Assembly: GCA_964533785.1 (NCBI GenBank)
Contig: CAZHNG010000187.1
Span: forward strand, 1-13,395
Length of the DNA: 13,395 nucleotides
Source of the DNA: JANQRV01 sp964533785
Lineage (GTDB): Bacteria; Bacteroidota; Bacteroidia; Chitinophagales; Saprospiraceae
Direction of reading: 5' to 3'
A model generated the notes under the pieces. The model was given only the letters and a program-made list of their open reading frames with translations, ran no database searches and was not told where the DNA came from. A program made the position numbers and the translations under genes. Below, in pieces: positions 7,048 through 13,395 of the stretch. Positions within the stretch are counted from its first letter, which is position 1; each line of letters begins with the position of its first letter.

Positions 7048-8709
7048 ATGTACAGACCATATTTATTCTTTTTCGTCCTATTACTATTCTTCCAGTGTCG
7101 TCCGGTTGAAAAAGAGCCGGCGCTTCCTACTGTCAGCAGTGATTACGAAGATCTCACCCAACTATTTGCAACGTGGCGGGAATTTGAACGGCCGCCATTG
7201 AGAGACGGGGCTCCGGACTATACCGCAGCCACCTTTGAAAAGCGCTGGCCACAATTCAAAACCTTACAATCCAGGTTGCTGGCAATGGATACTACGGGCT
7301 GGACGGTACCTCAGCAAGTGGACTGGCACATCGTCTGGGCGGAAATGAACGGCTACGATTTCAACCACAATATCTTAAAACCGTGGGCACGCGATCCCGC
7401 ATTTTACAAATCCTTATGGAATTACCGCAGTGATGTACCGGCTCACGAAGGACCTACTCACCACATGACGACCGAGCTCTGGACTTATACTTTTCCTTTA
7501 AGTCCTCCTGAGCAAAAGCGCCTGATGGATGATCTTTCGGTCATTCCTCCGCTGAACGAACAGGCCAAACTCAATCTTACGGGAAATGCCCGCGATCTTT
7601 GGATAGCCGGTATCCGGGATATTCGCAGTCAGAGAGAGGGGTTAAAAAATATACTGGAACGCCCGGGTGTTAGGGAAGCTGCCGAATTGGTCGCAGCCAT
7701 TGAAGCCGCCGTTGCCTCAACGGATGACTTGGTGACCTGGCTTGAAACTGAAGCCGGATCCAAAACCGGCCCTTCCGGTATCGGCAAAGAAAACTATACC
7801 TGGTATCTCCAAAATGTACACCTGGTCTCTTTGACCTGGGAAGATGAGGTGATGCTTTTGAAACGGGAACTCGCCCGGGCCTGGTCTTCCCTAAAGCTGG
7901 AAGAACACCGCAACCGCAAGTTGCCGGAACTCGTAGCCGTCGATTCTCCCGAAGCTTACGACAGGCTGGCAGAACAAGCTGCGCAAAGCTTAATCAACTT
8001 TTTAGATCAGGAGGAAATGGTGACCGTCAAAGAATACTTTGATCCAGCACTCCGGGAACACCTGGGACAATTCATTCCCCAAGAAAAACGCAACTTTTTT
8101 TGGATAACCGTCCATTACGATCCGCGACCACTTTATTCCCATTTCTATCATTGGTTTGAATTAGCCCGGATGGACACCGAACCCCACACAAGCGAAATTC
8201 GCCGCGGCCCGTTACTTTACAATATTTTCGATTCCCGCAATGAAGGCATGGCCACTGCCGTAGAGGAAATGTTCATGCAAGCCGGGTTATACGATGATAA
8301 TCCACGGGTGCGGGAGATCGTTTATATCATGATCGCTCAACGGGCGGCCCGGGGCCTGGGCTCGTTGTACGCTCATGCCAATGAAATGACGATGGAAGAA
8401 GCAGGCGGTATTCATTCGGAATACACTCCCCGCGGCTGGATGAAGACAGAAAAAGAACTACTCCTTTTTGAGCAACATTTGTACCTCCGTCAACCGGGCT
8501 ACGGTACCAGTTACATCACCGGTAAATATTTGGTTGAAAATGCAATGGCTGAATTTGCCCGGATGAAGGAAGCCCAGAGGGAACCCTTTGTGATGAAAGC
8601 TTTTTTTGATGGATTGAACACCATCGGTAATATTCCGATCGCGCTGGGCCATTGGGAGATGACGGGGTTAAATGATCCGATAAAAGAGATTATGGAAAGC
8701 AACCAATGA
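7048..8709 (+). CDS. DUF885-family protein, putative lipoprotein
   Basis: The 553-residue protein starts with a hydrophobic leader (residues 5-15) ending in FFQC, with C17 as a possible lipidation site; glutamine just before the cysteine is not a classical lipobox. The body matches the DUF885 family, thought to be a metallopeptidase-like helical fold: SGIGKENYTWYL (243-254), the LTWEDEV helix start (262-268), NEGMATAVEE (398-407, in the place of the family's EGWAxYxE), QPGYGTSYITGKY (482-494) and GNIPIALG (527-534). The HExxGHH zinc motif found in many members is not present; HFYHWFE (365-371) lies about where it would be. The enzyme activity is therefore uncertain. It converges on dgkA. The call rests on remembered family motifs, not on a search. 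Confidence 0.75.
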   Translation: MYRPYLFFFVLLLFFQCRPVEKEPALPTVSSDYEDLTQLFATWREFERPPLRDGAPDYTAATFEKRWPQFKTLQSRLLAMDTTGWTVPQQVDWHIVWAEMNGYDFNHNILKPWARDPAFYKSLWNYRSDVPAHEGPTHHMTTELWTYTFPLSPPEQKRLMDDLSVIPPLNEQAKLNLTGNARDLWIAGIRDIRSQREGLKNILERPGVREAAELVAAIEAAVASTDDLVTWLETEAGSKTGPSGIGKENYTWYLQNVHLVSLTWEDEVMLLKRELARAWSSLKLEEHRNRKLPELVAVDSPEAYDRLAEQAAQSLINFLDQEEMVTVKEYFDPALREHLGQFIPQEKRNFFWITVHYDPRPLYSHFYHWFELARMDTEPHTSEIRRGPLLYNIFDSRNEGMATAVEEMFMQAGLYDDNPRVREIVYIMIAQRAARGLGSLYAHANEMTMEEAGGIHSEYTPRGWMKTEKELLLFEQHLYLRQPGYGTSYITGKYLVENAMAEFARMKEAQREPFVMKAFFDGLNTIGNIPIALGHWEMTGLNDPIKEIMESNQ

Positions 8710-8781
8710 CGATAAGTAAAGTGCAAGTTAAAATTTAAGGTATGTGGATGGACAATTATAAGTTATGCTTATTACACACTC

Positions 8782-8832
8782 TCCTGACGTTTACAGTCAG
8801 GACGATAAATGTCCTGATCGCAAGCATCAGGA
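8782..8832. terminator. array of four alternating inverted arms in the convergent gap
   Basis: TCCTGAC (8782-8788), GTCAGGAC (8796-8803), GTCCTGAT (8811-8818) and ATCAGGA (8826-8832) alternate in orientation with 7-base loops between them. Neighbouring arms pair perfectly over 7 bp, so either two side-by-side hairpins or one central hairpin can form. It lies between the convergent DUF885 gene and dgkA, where a two-way terminator is expected. The rest of the 212-bp gap has a weak ATAAG/CTTAT hairpin (8758-8772), a CTAGC-type repeat and no gene. Confidence 0.5.
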
Positions 8833-8854
8833 CCCTCACAATCAATCACACACA

Positions 8855-8872
8855 GTCTAGCATCTAGCATCT
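8855..8872 (+). repeat. short CTAGCATCTAGC-type intergenic repeat
   Basis: GTCTAGCATCTAGCATCT is a near-tandem 8-bp unit. Related stretches occur at 13354-13370 (reverse strand, ATCTAGCGTCTAGCGTC), within the composite elements at 4918-5082 and 6151-6329, and weakly at 9441-9457. All lie outside genes. The function is unknown. Confidence 0.5.
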
Positions 8873-8921
8873 TATATCTGGCTTCTCACTTATTGAACAA
8901 GTCTATTGAGAATTAAAAAGC

Positions 8922-9290
8922 CTAACCAAATAATAATATCCAGGCTTTAGGTAAAAAAATAATTAGCCCAACGACCGCGGCACCGATCGCCACTAATAAA
9001 ACCCCTCCGGCTGCAGCATCTTTTACCCGTCCGGCCAAAGGGTGAAAATCAGGAGAAACCAGGTTCGTCAGGTGCTCTAATGCAGTGTTAAAGGCTTCGG
9101 CAGCCAAAACCATAGCGATCGCCAATATAAGTACACACCATTCTATCAGGGAGATGGAAAAAAAGAATCCTGCCACCAATACGATGGTCATAATGGTAAA
9201 ATGGACCTTGGCGTTTACCTCGCTTTTGTACATGTCGACAATCCCGGCGTAGGCAAAAACAAAACTCTTAAAAACTTTATTTATATCCAT
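8922..9290 (-). CDS. dgkA: diacylglycerol kinase / undecaprenol kinase family protein
   Basis: A small integral membrane kinase of the DgkA family, which phosphorylates diacylglycerol or undecaprenol with ATP at the inner membrane. The 122 residues fit the family, with three membrane segments at about 31-48, 50-68 and 94-114. The signature AEAFNTALE (64-72) and KDAAAGGVLL (90-99) are present. E65, N68, E72 and K90-D91 keep exactly the spacing of E69, N72, E76 and K94-D95 of the E. coli enzyme. Sequence alone does not separate diacylglycerol from undecaprenol as the substrate; in many bacteria outside the Proteobacteria the lipid is undecaprenol. It has a 166-bp leader gap toward the lamin-tail gene, so it probably has its own promoter. 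Confidence 0.92.
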   Translation of the reverse strand: MDINKVFKSFVFAYAGIVDMYKSEVNAKVHFTIMTIVLVAGFFFSISLIEWCVLILAIAMVLAAEAFNTALEHLTNLVSPDFHPLAGRVKDAAAGGVLLVAIGAAVVGLIIFLPKAWILLFG

Positions 9291-9310
9291 TTATTATTGA
9301 TTAATCACCC

Positions 9311-9348
9311 AATGAGTAGACTCCCTCATTTTTATTTTTAAGTTCGAT
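9311..9348 (-). promoter_or_regulatory. dgkA leader: shared ATCGAACTTAAAA motif and small hairpin
   Basis: The minus strand carries ATCGAACTTAAAA (9348-9336), identical to the WD40 leader motif, and then AATGAG/CTCATT (9330-9325 and 9316-9311), a perfect 6-bp inverted repeat with an 8-base loop about 20-40 bp before the dgkA start. A regulatory role is possible but unsupported beyond position. Confidence 0.3.
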
Positions 9349-9456
9349 TGTTTGACCAACAAAAATCAAATTGGGAATTACTGAAGAAAAAGGTCTTCTT
9401 TCAAATGTCATACCGAATTCAATCCTGCCACTGATCGCCAGCATTTGGCATCTAAT

Positions 9457-12054
9457 CTACTCCAAACGGCCAGCTACCACAATAGTTTCCTTATCCACGG
9501 TCACATTCCCATCTCCGTCAAATAATTCTAACCAAAGGATGTAAATACCGATCCGGGCCCGTGAATCTTCATTGGTTACGCCGTCCCATTTAAAAGAACC
9601 GCTATTACCCAACAGTTCGTTGCGCAAAAGATCATATATCTCCCGACCATTAACATCAAATATCTTGGCGTTGAGGACGTATCCTGGTTGATCGGTTTCG
9701 TAGCGGAGCAACAGTACATCCTGAAAACCATCGCCATCGGGAGAAATCGTTTTTTCGGGAATCTGGATAATTTCATCGACCAAACTTTCTGCCGGGAAAA
9801 ATTGTGAATTTGCTAATCCAGGCGTAGCAAAACCAACAGTTGCTGCTGCGGTGTGCCAGTTGCCGGGATCATTGGTAGGGGCATCAAAACTGATCCTTTC
9901 CAGGGATACTCCTTTTTCATCTTCTAATAAGGCATAATGTAGATCCTCGGAATAATCAAAAGCGTCGATGATGGTATTTTCAAAACTTAGCGTCACATTA
10001 CCGGCCCGAGCATCTAAAGTGGGCAGGTCATTGGACAAAAAACTAGTGATCGGGGCCGTATTGTAACGGCTGATTATATCATCCGGCCGGTCAGTAATTA
10101 CCGCATAAGCATTGGGAAAAAGTAGAAAATCAGTATCGATAGATTGACGGGCATTACCACTCGTTTTTTGGTCGTTGATGATATCTAGTCCATTCAGGTT
10201 GAGGATTTTGTCTGACACATTATACGCTTCCACAAAATCTTCACCGCCGGATTCGGGATTGAACAGTACTTCGTTGATGATTAGATCGCCTGGTTCCATC
10301 GGTTCTGCGATGCCGAAGGAGAGGCGAATATCCGATAAGATGTTGTTCCCCAAGCAGTCCGTAATATTCGTATTTACCGTTATTTCATAAACCGTTCCAG
10401 TAGTTAAGGCTTGATCAATAGTAAGTAGAATTTCTGCTGCTGCCCCCATCACTGAAGATGCCTGCAAGATGGTAATACCATTATTAATGGAAAAACTTTC
10501 AAGGGTCACCGAAGCGGGGTCAATATCTTCATTTAAGGTTAACAGTACTTCAAAATCACTTAAAGGAACAGCCTTTAACAATAAAGGCCCCTCCTGATCT
10601 GGTGTTAGTCCTTGCCAGGAATTGACACTACCGGGGGTTCCTCCCACTTCAGCAATGGATGCCCGCCAATTACCGGCACAGTCATAAGGTCCTTCCGGAT
10701 TAATCAATTCCAGAGAGTACCCCCCGTTGTCACGGGTATCATCCTGGTACCATTCATCAGAATAGGATAGATTGAAAACAGGATTACCACCAGCATCTAT
10801 CAAAGATAATTCATCTCCGCTATTGGTTAGGGAAGGGAAAGAAGAGATCCCAATAACGGCTCCGAATGATTCAAATTGCTCAATGGCTTCTTCATCGGTC
10901 ACTATAACATATTCTTCCGGTAATAAAACAAAATCAGGTAGTAATTGGGGCGTTCCACCACTCGAAAAACCGAAGTTTTCCAGTTGGATGACCTTTTCAC
11001 TCCGGTTGTACAATTCCACGAATTCAAATTCCGGCAAACCAACCGAAGGGTTGGGATCTGGAAACACTTCCGTAATAATAATATCATTGAAAGCAGCATC
11101 GTCAAACTTTATAAAACTGAAAGACGCCGATAAGTCCGCCACAATATTTCCGGCAATATCCTGAACATTATTTACCGTAACCCGGTAATTTTGTTGGCTA
11201 ATTAAAGGGGTATTTAAAATAAGCAATACCTGAGCCGGATCATCGGCACTTAGCGTCGCCGTTAAAGGAGTTCCGATGCCATTATCGATCAAAAAATTTT
11301 CCGGCACTACTGACGAAGCAAGGATTGGTTCGCTAAAAAGCAAACTGATGGTTTGCTCATCTATCGCCAAAGCTTCCAGTAAAGAGGGCGCTTCCTCATC
11401 TGCCTGCAGCGGATCAATGAAGACGTCGTCAAAACCAAAAGCATCATTTCTCGTACTGGTGTAGCTGCATACTACGCCAAAAAAATTGGCAGTGGGATAA
11501 GTACTATCTGCTGTTTCTCCCTCCAGTTGGAAGTTTTCTCCTCCCTGATAATCCGCCAGAAGCCTCCAAATACCCTCGGTCGTCCTTTCTATTCTGATAT
11601 TGACCATAACCGGATCACTGGCAACAGCACCGATGGCACCACCGATCAATAAACGGTCCACACCGTTTTCCCTGACGTAGAATTCCAGGGCGTCGTCATT
11701 GCCGGAAATACCTCCGACCTTCAAATAATAACCGTCAGGATCCGTACTGAGGTCACCATTTTGGGCAGCCAGGTAGACCAGGGCAAAATTTGATCCGGAA
11801 GGGGAGAAATCCAGCATGACCTTTATTTGCCAGGTCGTCTTTGCCAGGGTACCGGTAGGCGCCTGCGTCGCCAGATAGGCTTGATTGGTTGCGACATCTT
11901 CATCATTTAACCTTAAAACACCTTCCTCCACAGTAAATAAATCCGTATCCCCAAACCATTCGCTTAAGTCGCCATCAGAAAAATCATCGATATACTGAGC
12001 ATTAACCCCAAAGCAAGTGACCATAAAAAAGAGAAAAACAACATTCGTTTTCAT
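9457..12054 (-). CDS. secreted lamin-tail-domain protein with Ig-like repeats and gliding/T9SS-type C-terminus
   Basis: An 865-residue exported protein. Residues 1-19 form a signal peptide (MKTNVVFLFFMVTCFGVNA). Residues 21-215 resemble a LamG/concanavalin-like sheet domain (DDFSDGDLSEW start, FGFDDVFID end). Two similar modules follow: Ig-like (221-315) plus lamin-tail domain (322-478, IIITEVFPDP...FEFVELYN), then Ig-like (487-580) plus lamin-tail domain (589-750, LIINEVLFNP...DFVEAYN). Residues 768-862 are a FlgD/CHU_C-like C-terminal domain with SPDGDGFQD (771-779), as found on Bacteroidota surface proteins linked to gliding and the type IX secretion system. No catalytic domain is seen, so a structural or adhesive surface role is likely. 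It is divergent from asd with 96 bp between them. Confidence 0.85.
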   Translation of the reverse strand: MKTNVVFLFFMVTCFGVNAQYIDDFSDGDLSEWFGDTDLFTVEEGVLRLNDEDVATNQAYLATQAPTGTLAKTTWQIKVMLDFSPSGSNFALVYLAAQNGDLSTDPDGYYLKVGGISGNDDALEFYVRENGVDRLLIGGAIGAVASDPVMVNIRIERTTEGIWRLLADYQGGENFQLEGETADSTYPTANFFGVVCSYTSTRNDAFGFDDVFIDPLQADEEAPSLLEALAIDEQTISLLFSEPILASSVVPENFLIDNGIGTPLTATLSADDPAQVLLILNTPLISQQNYRVTVNNVQDIAGNIVADLSASFSFIKFDDAAFNDIIITEVFPDPNPSVGLPEFEFVELYNRSEKVIQLENFGFSSGGTPQLLPDFVLLPEEYVIVTDEEAIEQFESFGAVIGISSFPSLTNSGDELSLIDAGGNPVFNLSYSDEWYQDDTRDNGGYSLELINPEGPYDCAGNWRASIAEVGGTPGSVNSWQGLTPDQEGPLLLKAVPLSDFEVLLTLNEDIDPASVTLESFSINNGITILQASSVMGAAAEILLTIDQALTTGTVYEITVNTNITDCLGNNILSDIRLSFGIAEPMEPGDLIINEVLFNPESGGEDFVEAYNVSDKILNLNGLDIINDQKTSGNARQSIDTDFLLFPNAYAVITDRPDDIISRYNTAPITSFLSNDLPTLDARAGNVTLSFENTIIDAFDYSEDLHYALLEDEKGVSLERISFDAPTNDPGNWHTAAATVGFATPGLANSQFFPAESLVDEIIQIPEKTISPDGDGFQDVLLLRYETDQPGYVLNAKIFDVNGREIYDLLRNELLGNSGSFKWDGVTNEDSRARIGIYILWLELFDGDGNVTVDKETIVVAGRLE

Positions 12055-12150
12055 AAAAAATGTTTAGATCCGTGCATTGAACGGGAAAAATTATGATTTT
12101 TGCGCCTGAATTTTTGAAAAATATTTCTCGTCGCCATAAATATAAGCAAT
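12055..12150. promoter_or_regulatory. divergent promoter region between the lamin-tail gene and asd
   Basis: These 96 bp must hold promoters for both genes. On the minus strand TAATTTTT (12093-12086) matches the Bacteroidota -7 consensus TAnnTTTG at all but the last base. On the plus strand TTTTTG (12097-12102) is followed 19 bases later by TATTTCTC (12122-12129), a poor -7 match. Neither is convincing alone, so exact start sites are open. Confidence 0.35.
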
Positions 12151-13152
12151 ATGCGAGTAGCAATCGTTGGAGCCACCGGACTGGTAGGCTCAGTCATGAG
12201 AGAAGTGATCCAGGAACGCAATTTTCCAGTAAGTGAGTTATTACTGGCGGCTTCCGAACGGTCGGTCGATCAAATCTTGAAATTCAAAGACACCGATCTG
12301 AAAGTGAAAAGCATGGAAGCTGTATTGCATGAAAAACCGGACATTGCCTTGTTTTCGGCGGGTTCAGGCGTTTCCAAAGAATGGGCGCCCAGGTTTGCTG
12401 AAGCCGGCACTACGGTTATTGACAATTCTTCCGCCTGGAGAATGGATCCAACCATCAAATTGGTCGTCCCCGAAGTCAATGCCCATTCTTTAACGGCAGC
12501 GGATAAAATTATCGCCAATCCCAACTGTTCTACTATACAAATGGTGGTAGCACTTGCCCCTTTGCACCGGGCCTATGGTATTAAACGGTTGGTCATTTCT
12601 ACCTACCAGTCTTTTACGGGAACGGGTATCAAAGCGGTAAAACAGTATGAACTTGAAAAAGAAGGCTTTGTGCCTAGCGACGAGGAAATGGCTTATCCGC
12701 ATCCCATCTTCCAGAATTGTTTGCCGCACTGTGATATATTCCTTGACAATGATTATACGAAGGAAGAGATGAAGCTGGTGAACGAAACGAGAAAAATCCT
12801 GGATGACCAGCATATAAAGATCACGGCCACTGCAGTAAGAGTCCCCGTCAGCGGCGGTCATTCCGAATCCGTCAACGTTGAATTTGAGAAAGCCTTCGAA
12901 GTCAATGATATCCGAACCTTGCTTTCGCAATCAACGGGTATTCAGGTACTGGATGATCTGCAAAACTTTAATTACCCGATGCCTCTGTTTGCCAAAGATA
13001 AGGACGAGGTATTCGTAGGAAGGATAAGAAGAGATCATTCAATAGATAATGGGTTAAACCTTTGGATCGTATCAGATAATTTGAGGAAGGGGGCAGCGAC
13101 CAACGCGGTTCAGATTGCAGAATTTCTGTTGGAGAATGGAATTGGGGTTTGA
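12151..13152 (+). CDS. asd: aspartate-semialdehyde dehydrogenase
   Basis: Catalyses the NADPH-dependent reduction of aspartyl phosphate to aspartate semialdehyde, the branch point toward lysine/diaminopimelate, threonine and methionine. The 333-residue length is normal. GATGLVG (7-13) is the nucleotide-binding loop, SSAWRMD (93-99) carries substrate-binding R97, NPNCST (123-128) holds the catalytic C126, Q153 in TYQSFTGTG (151-159) and H237 in RVPVSGGHSES (230-240) complete the active site. All key residues are present, so it should be active. The start at 12151 puts the Rossmann motif at the usual distance from the N-terminus. No other gene of the pathway is in the window, and the gene appears to be transcribed alone. 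Confidence 0.97.
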   Translation: MRVAIVGATGLVGSVMREVIQERNFPVSELLLAASERSVDQILKFKDTDLKVKSMEAVLHEKPDIALFSAGSGVSKEWAPRFAEAGTTVIDNSSAWRMDPTIKLVVPEVNAHSLTAADKIIANPNCSTIQMVVALAPLHRAYGIKRLVISTYQSFTGTGIKAVKQYELEKEGFVPSDEEMAYPHPIFQNCLPHCDIFLDNDYTKEEMKLVNETRKILDDQHIKITATAVRVPVSGGHSESVNVEFEKAFEVNDIRTLLSQSTGIQVLDDLQNFNYPMPLFAKDKDEVFVGRIRRDHSIDNGLNLWIVSDNLRKGAATNAVQIAEFLLENGIGV

Positions 13153-13221
13153 CTTAATCACTATTTATCTATATATTTTGATCTTAAACAATAATCCGGG
13201 AATGTAAAGTAAGGTTTTCTG

Positions 13222-13245
13222 ACCCATGATTCATGCAAAATGGGT
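13222..13245 (+). terminator. possible hairpin downstream of asd
   Basis: ACCCAT (13222-13227) and ATGGGT (13240-13245) form a perfect 6-bp stem with a 12-base loop about 70 bp past the asd stop. There is no T-run after it, so intrinsic termination is uncertain. Confidence 0.3.
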
Positions 13246-13260
13246 TTAACGAAATTTTCC

Positions 13261-13268
13261 TATTTTTG
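13261..13268 (+). promoter_or_regulatory. candidate Bacteroidota -7 promoter box
   Basis: TATTTTTG fits the -7 consensus TAnnTTTG at every fixed position. I do not see a clear TTG/TTTG -33 element at the usual distance. If used, the transcript would begin near 13273 and run right, through a hairpin, out of the window. The 243 bp after asd (13153-13395) contain no convincing gene. Confidence 0.4.
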
Positions 13269-13313
13269 AACAGGTCACTTGTAATTGTAAAAAAAACGGA
13301 CTACACCATCGAT

Positions 13314-13333
13314 CGCAACATAAAAATGTTGTG
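13314..13333 (+). other. stable hairpin in the right-edge gap
   Basis: CGCAACAT (13314-13321) pairs with ATGTTGTG (13326-13333) over 8 bp, one of them G-U, around a four-A loop. There is no U-tract after it. It could be part of the 5' leader or small RNA started from the -7 box at 13261, or be a repeat relic. Confidence 0.35.
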
Positions 13334-13353
13334 CGTTATATAATTGGACTTTT

Positions 13354-13370
13354 GACGCTAGACGCTAGAT
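13354..13370 (-). repeat. short CTAGCGTCTAGC-type intergenic repeat
   Basis: On the minus strand this reads ATCTAGCGTCTAGCGTC, the same tandem 8-bp unit as at 8855-8872 with G in place of A at the variable position. Confidence 0.5.
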
Positions 13371-13395
13371 TTTAGACAACAAAACGCTGATATTC

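Noticed and set aside
8782..8832. CRISPR-like short repeat array
   Set aside because: The units alternate in orientation, have a 15-nt period and 7-nt loops, and there are no cas genes. The pattern is that of nested hairpins.
9290..9329. An 11-codon leader peptide (MRESTHWVINQ) ending in two stops just before the dgkA start, in frame with dgkA
   Set aside because: The composition shows no run of one amino acid and there is no clear ribosome site. The ATG is part of a small inverted repeat, and chance explains it.
12490..12930. A minus-strand open frame of 146 codons inside asd
   Set aside because: asd is intact with all catalytic residues; the opposite frame is a by-product of its codon use.

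Overview
The window looks like a chromosomal segment of a Bacteroidota bacterium, most likely from the Saprospiria/Lewinella side of the phylum. This is inferred from three things. One is a secreted multidomain lamin-tail protein with a gliding/T9SS-type C-terminal domain. Another is A-rich leaders with few Shine-Dalgarno sequences. The third is the style of the housekeeping proteins (short DgkA-like kinase, 178-residue dCTP deaminase, Sfp-type transferase). There is no rRNA, tRNA, transposase, integrase or CRISPR array. Most of the content is ordinary chromosomal housekeeping; the unusual material lies mainly between the genes.

Left part (1-4899, all minus strand): a dCTP deaminase (dcd), a 1090-residue UvrD/RecB-AddA-type helicase, a SnoaL-like small protein and an unrecognised 131-residue protein follow one another with gaps of only 3, 20 and 16 bp, so they probably form one transcription unit. 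After 141 bp comes the start of a Crp/Fnr-type regulator that runs off the left edge; an FNR-box-like palindrome lies in front of it. The helicase keeps all its ATPase/translocase motifs, but its C-terminal nuclease domain appears to have lost the catalytic D-x-K.

Centre (4900-6355): a lone seven-bladed WD40 protein gene (minus) is flanked on both sides by the same composite non-coding element in opposite orientations. Each element has the order 30-bp repeat, CACCGC-headed imperfect palindrome, 30-bp repeat. This is the most unusual architecture in the window.

Right part (6356-13395): a 4'-phosphopantetheinyl transferase and a DUF885-type putative lipoprotein lie on the plus strand. They converge on a minus-strand diacylglycerol/undecaprenol kinase (dgkA). 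The convergent gap holds a regular array of alternating inverted arms able to form competing hairpins. A large secreted lamin-tail-domain protein (minus) is divergent from aspartate-semialdehyde dehydrogenase (asd, plus). The last 243 bp carry no recognisable gene, but have a good Bacteroidota -7 box and two hairpins, possibly the start of another transcript. Short repeats built on (A/G)TCTAGC(A/G)TCTAG recur in several gaps.

No single pathway links the genes. The window combines nucleotide and DNA metabolism (dcd, helicase), carrier-protein activation (transferase), lipid-carrier phosphorylation (dgkA), amino-acid biosynthesis (asd) and secreted proteins.
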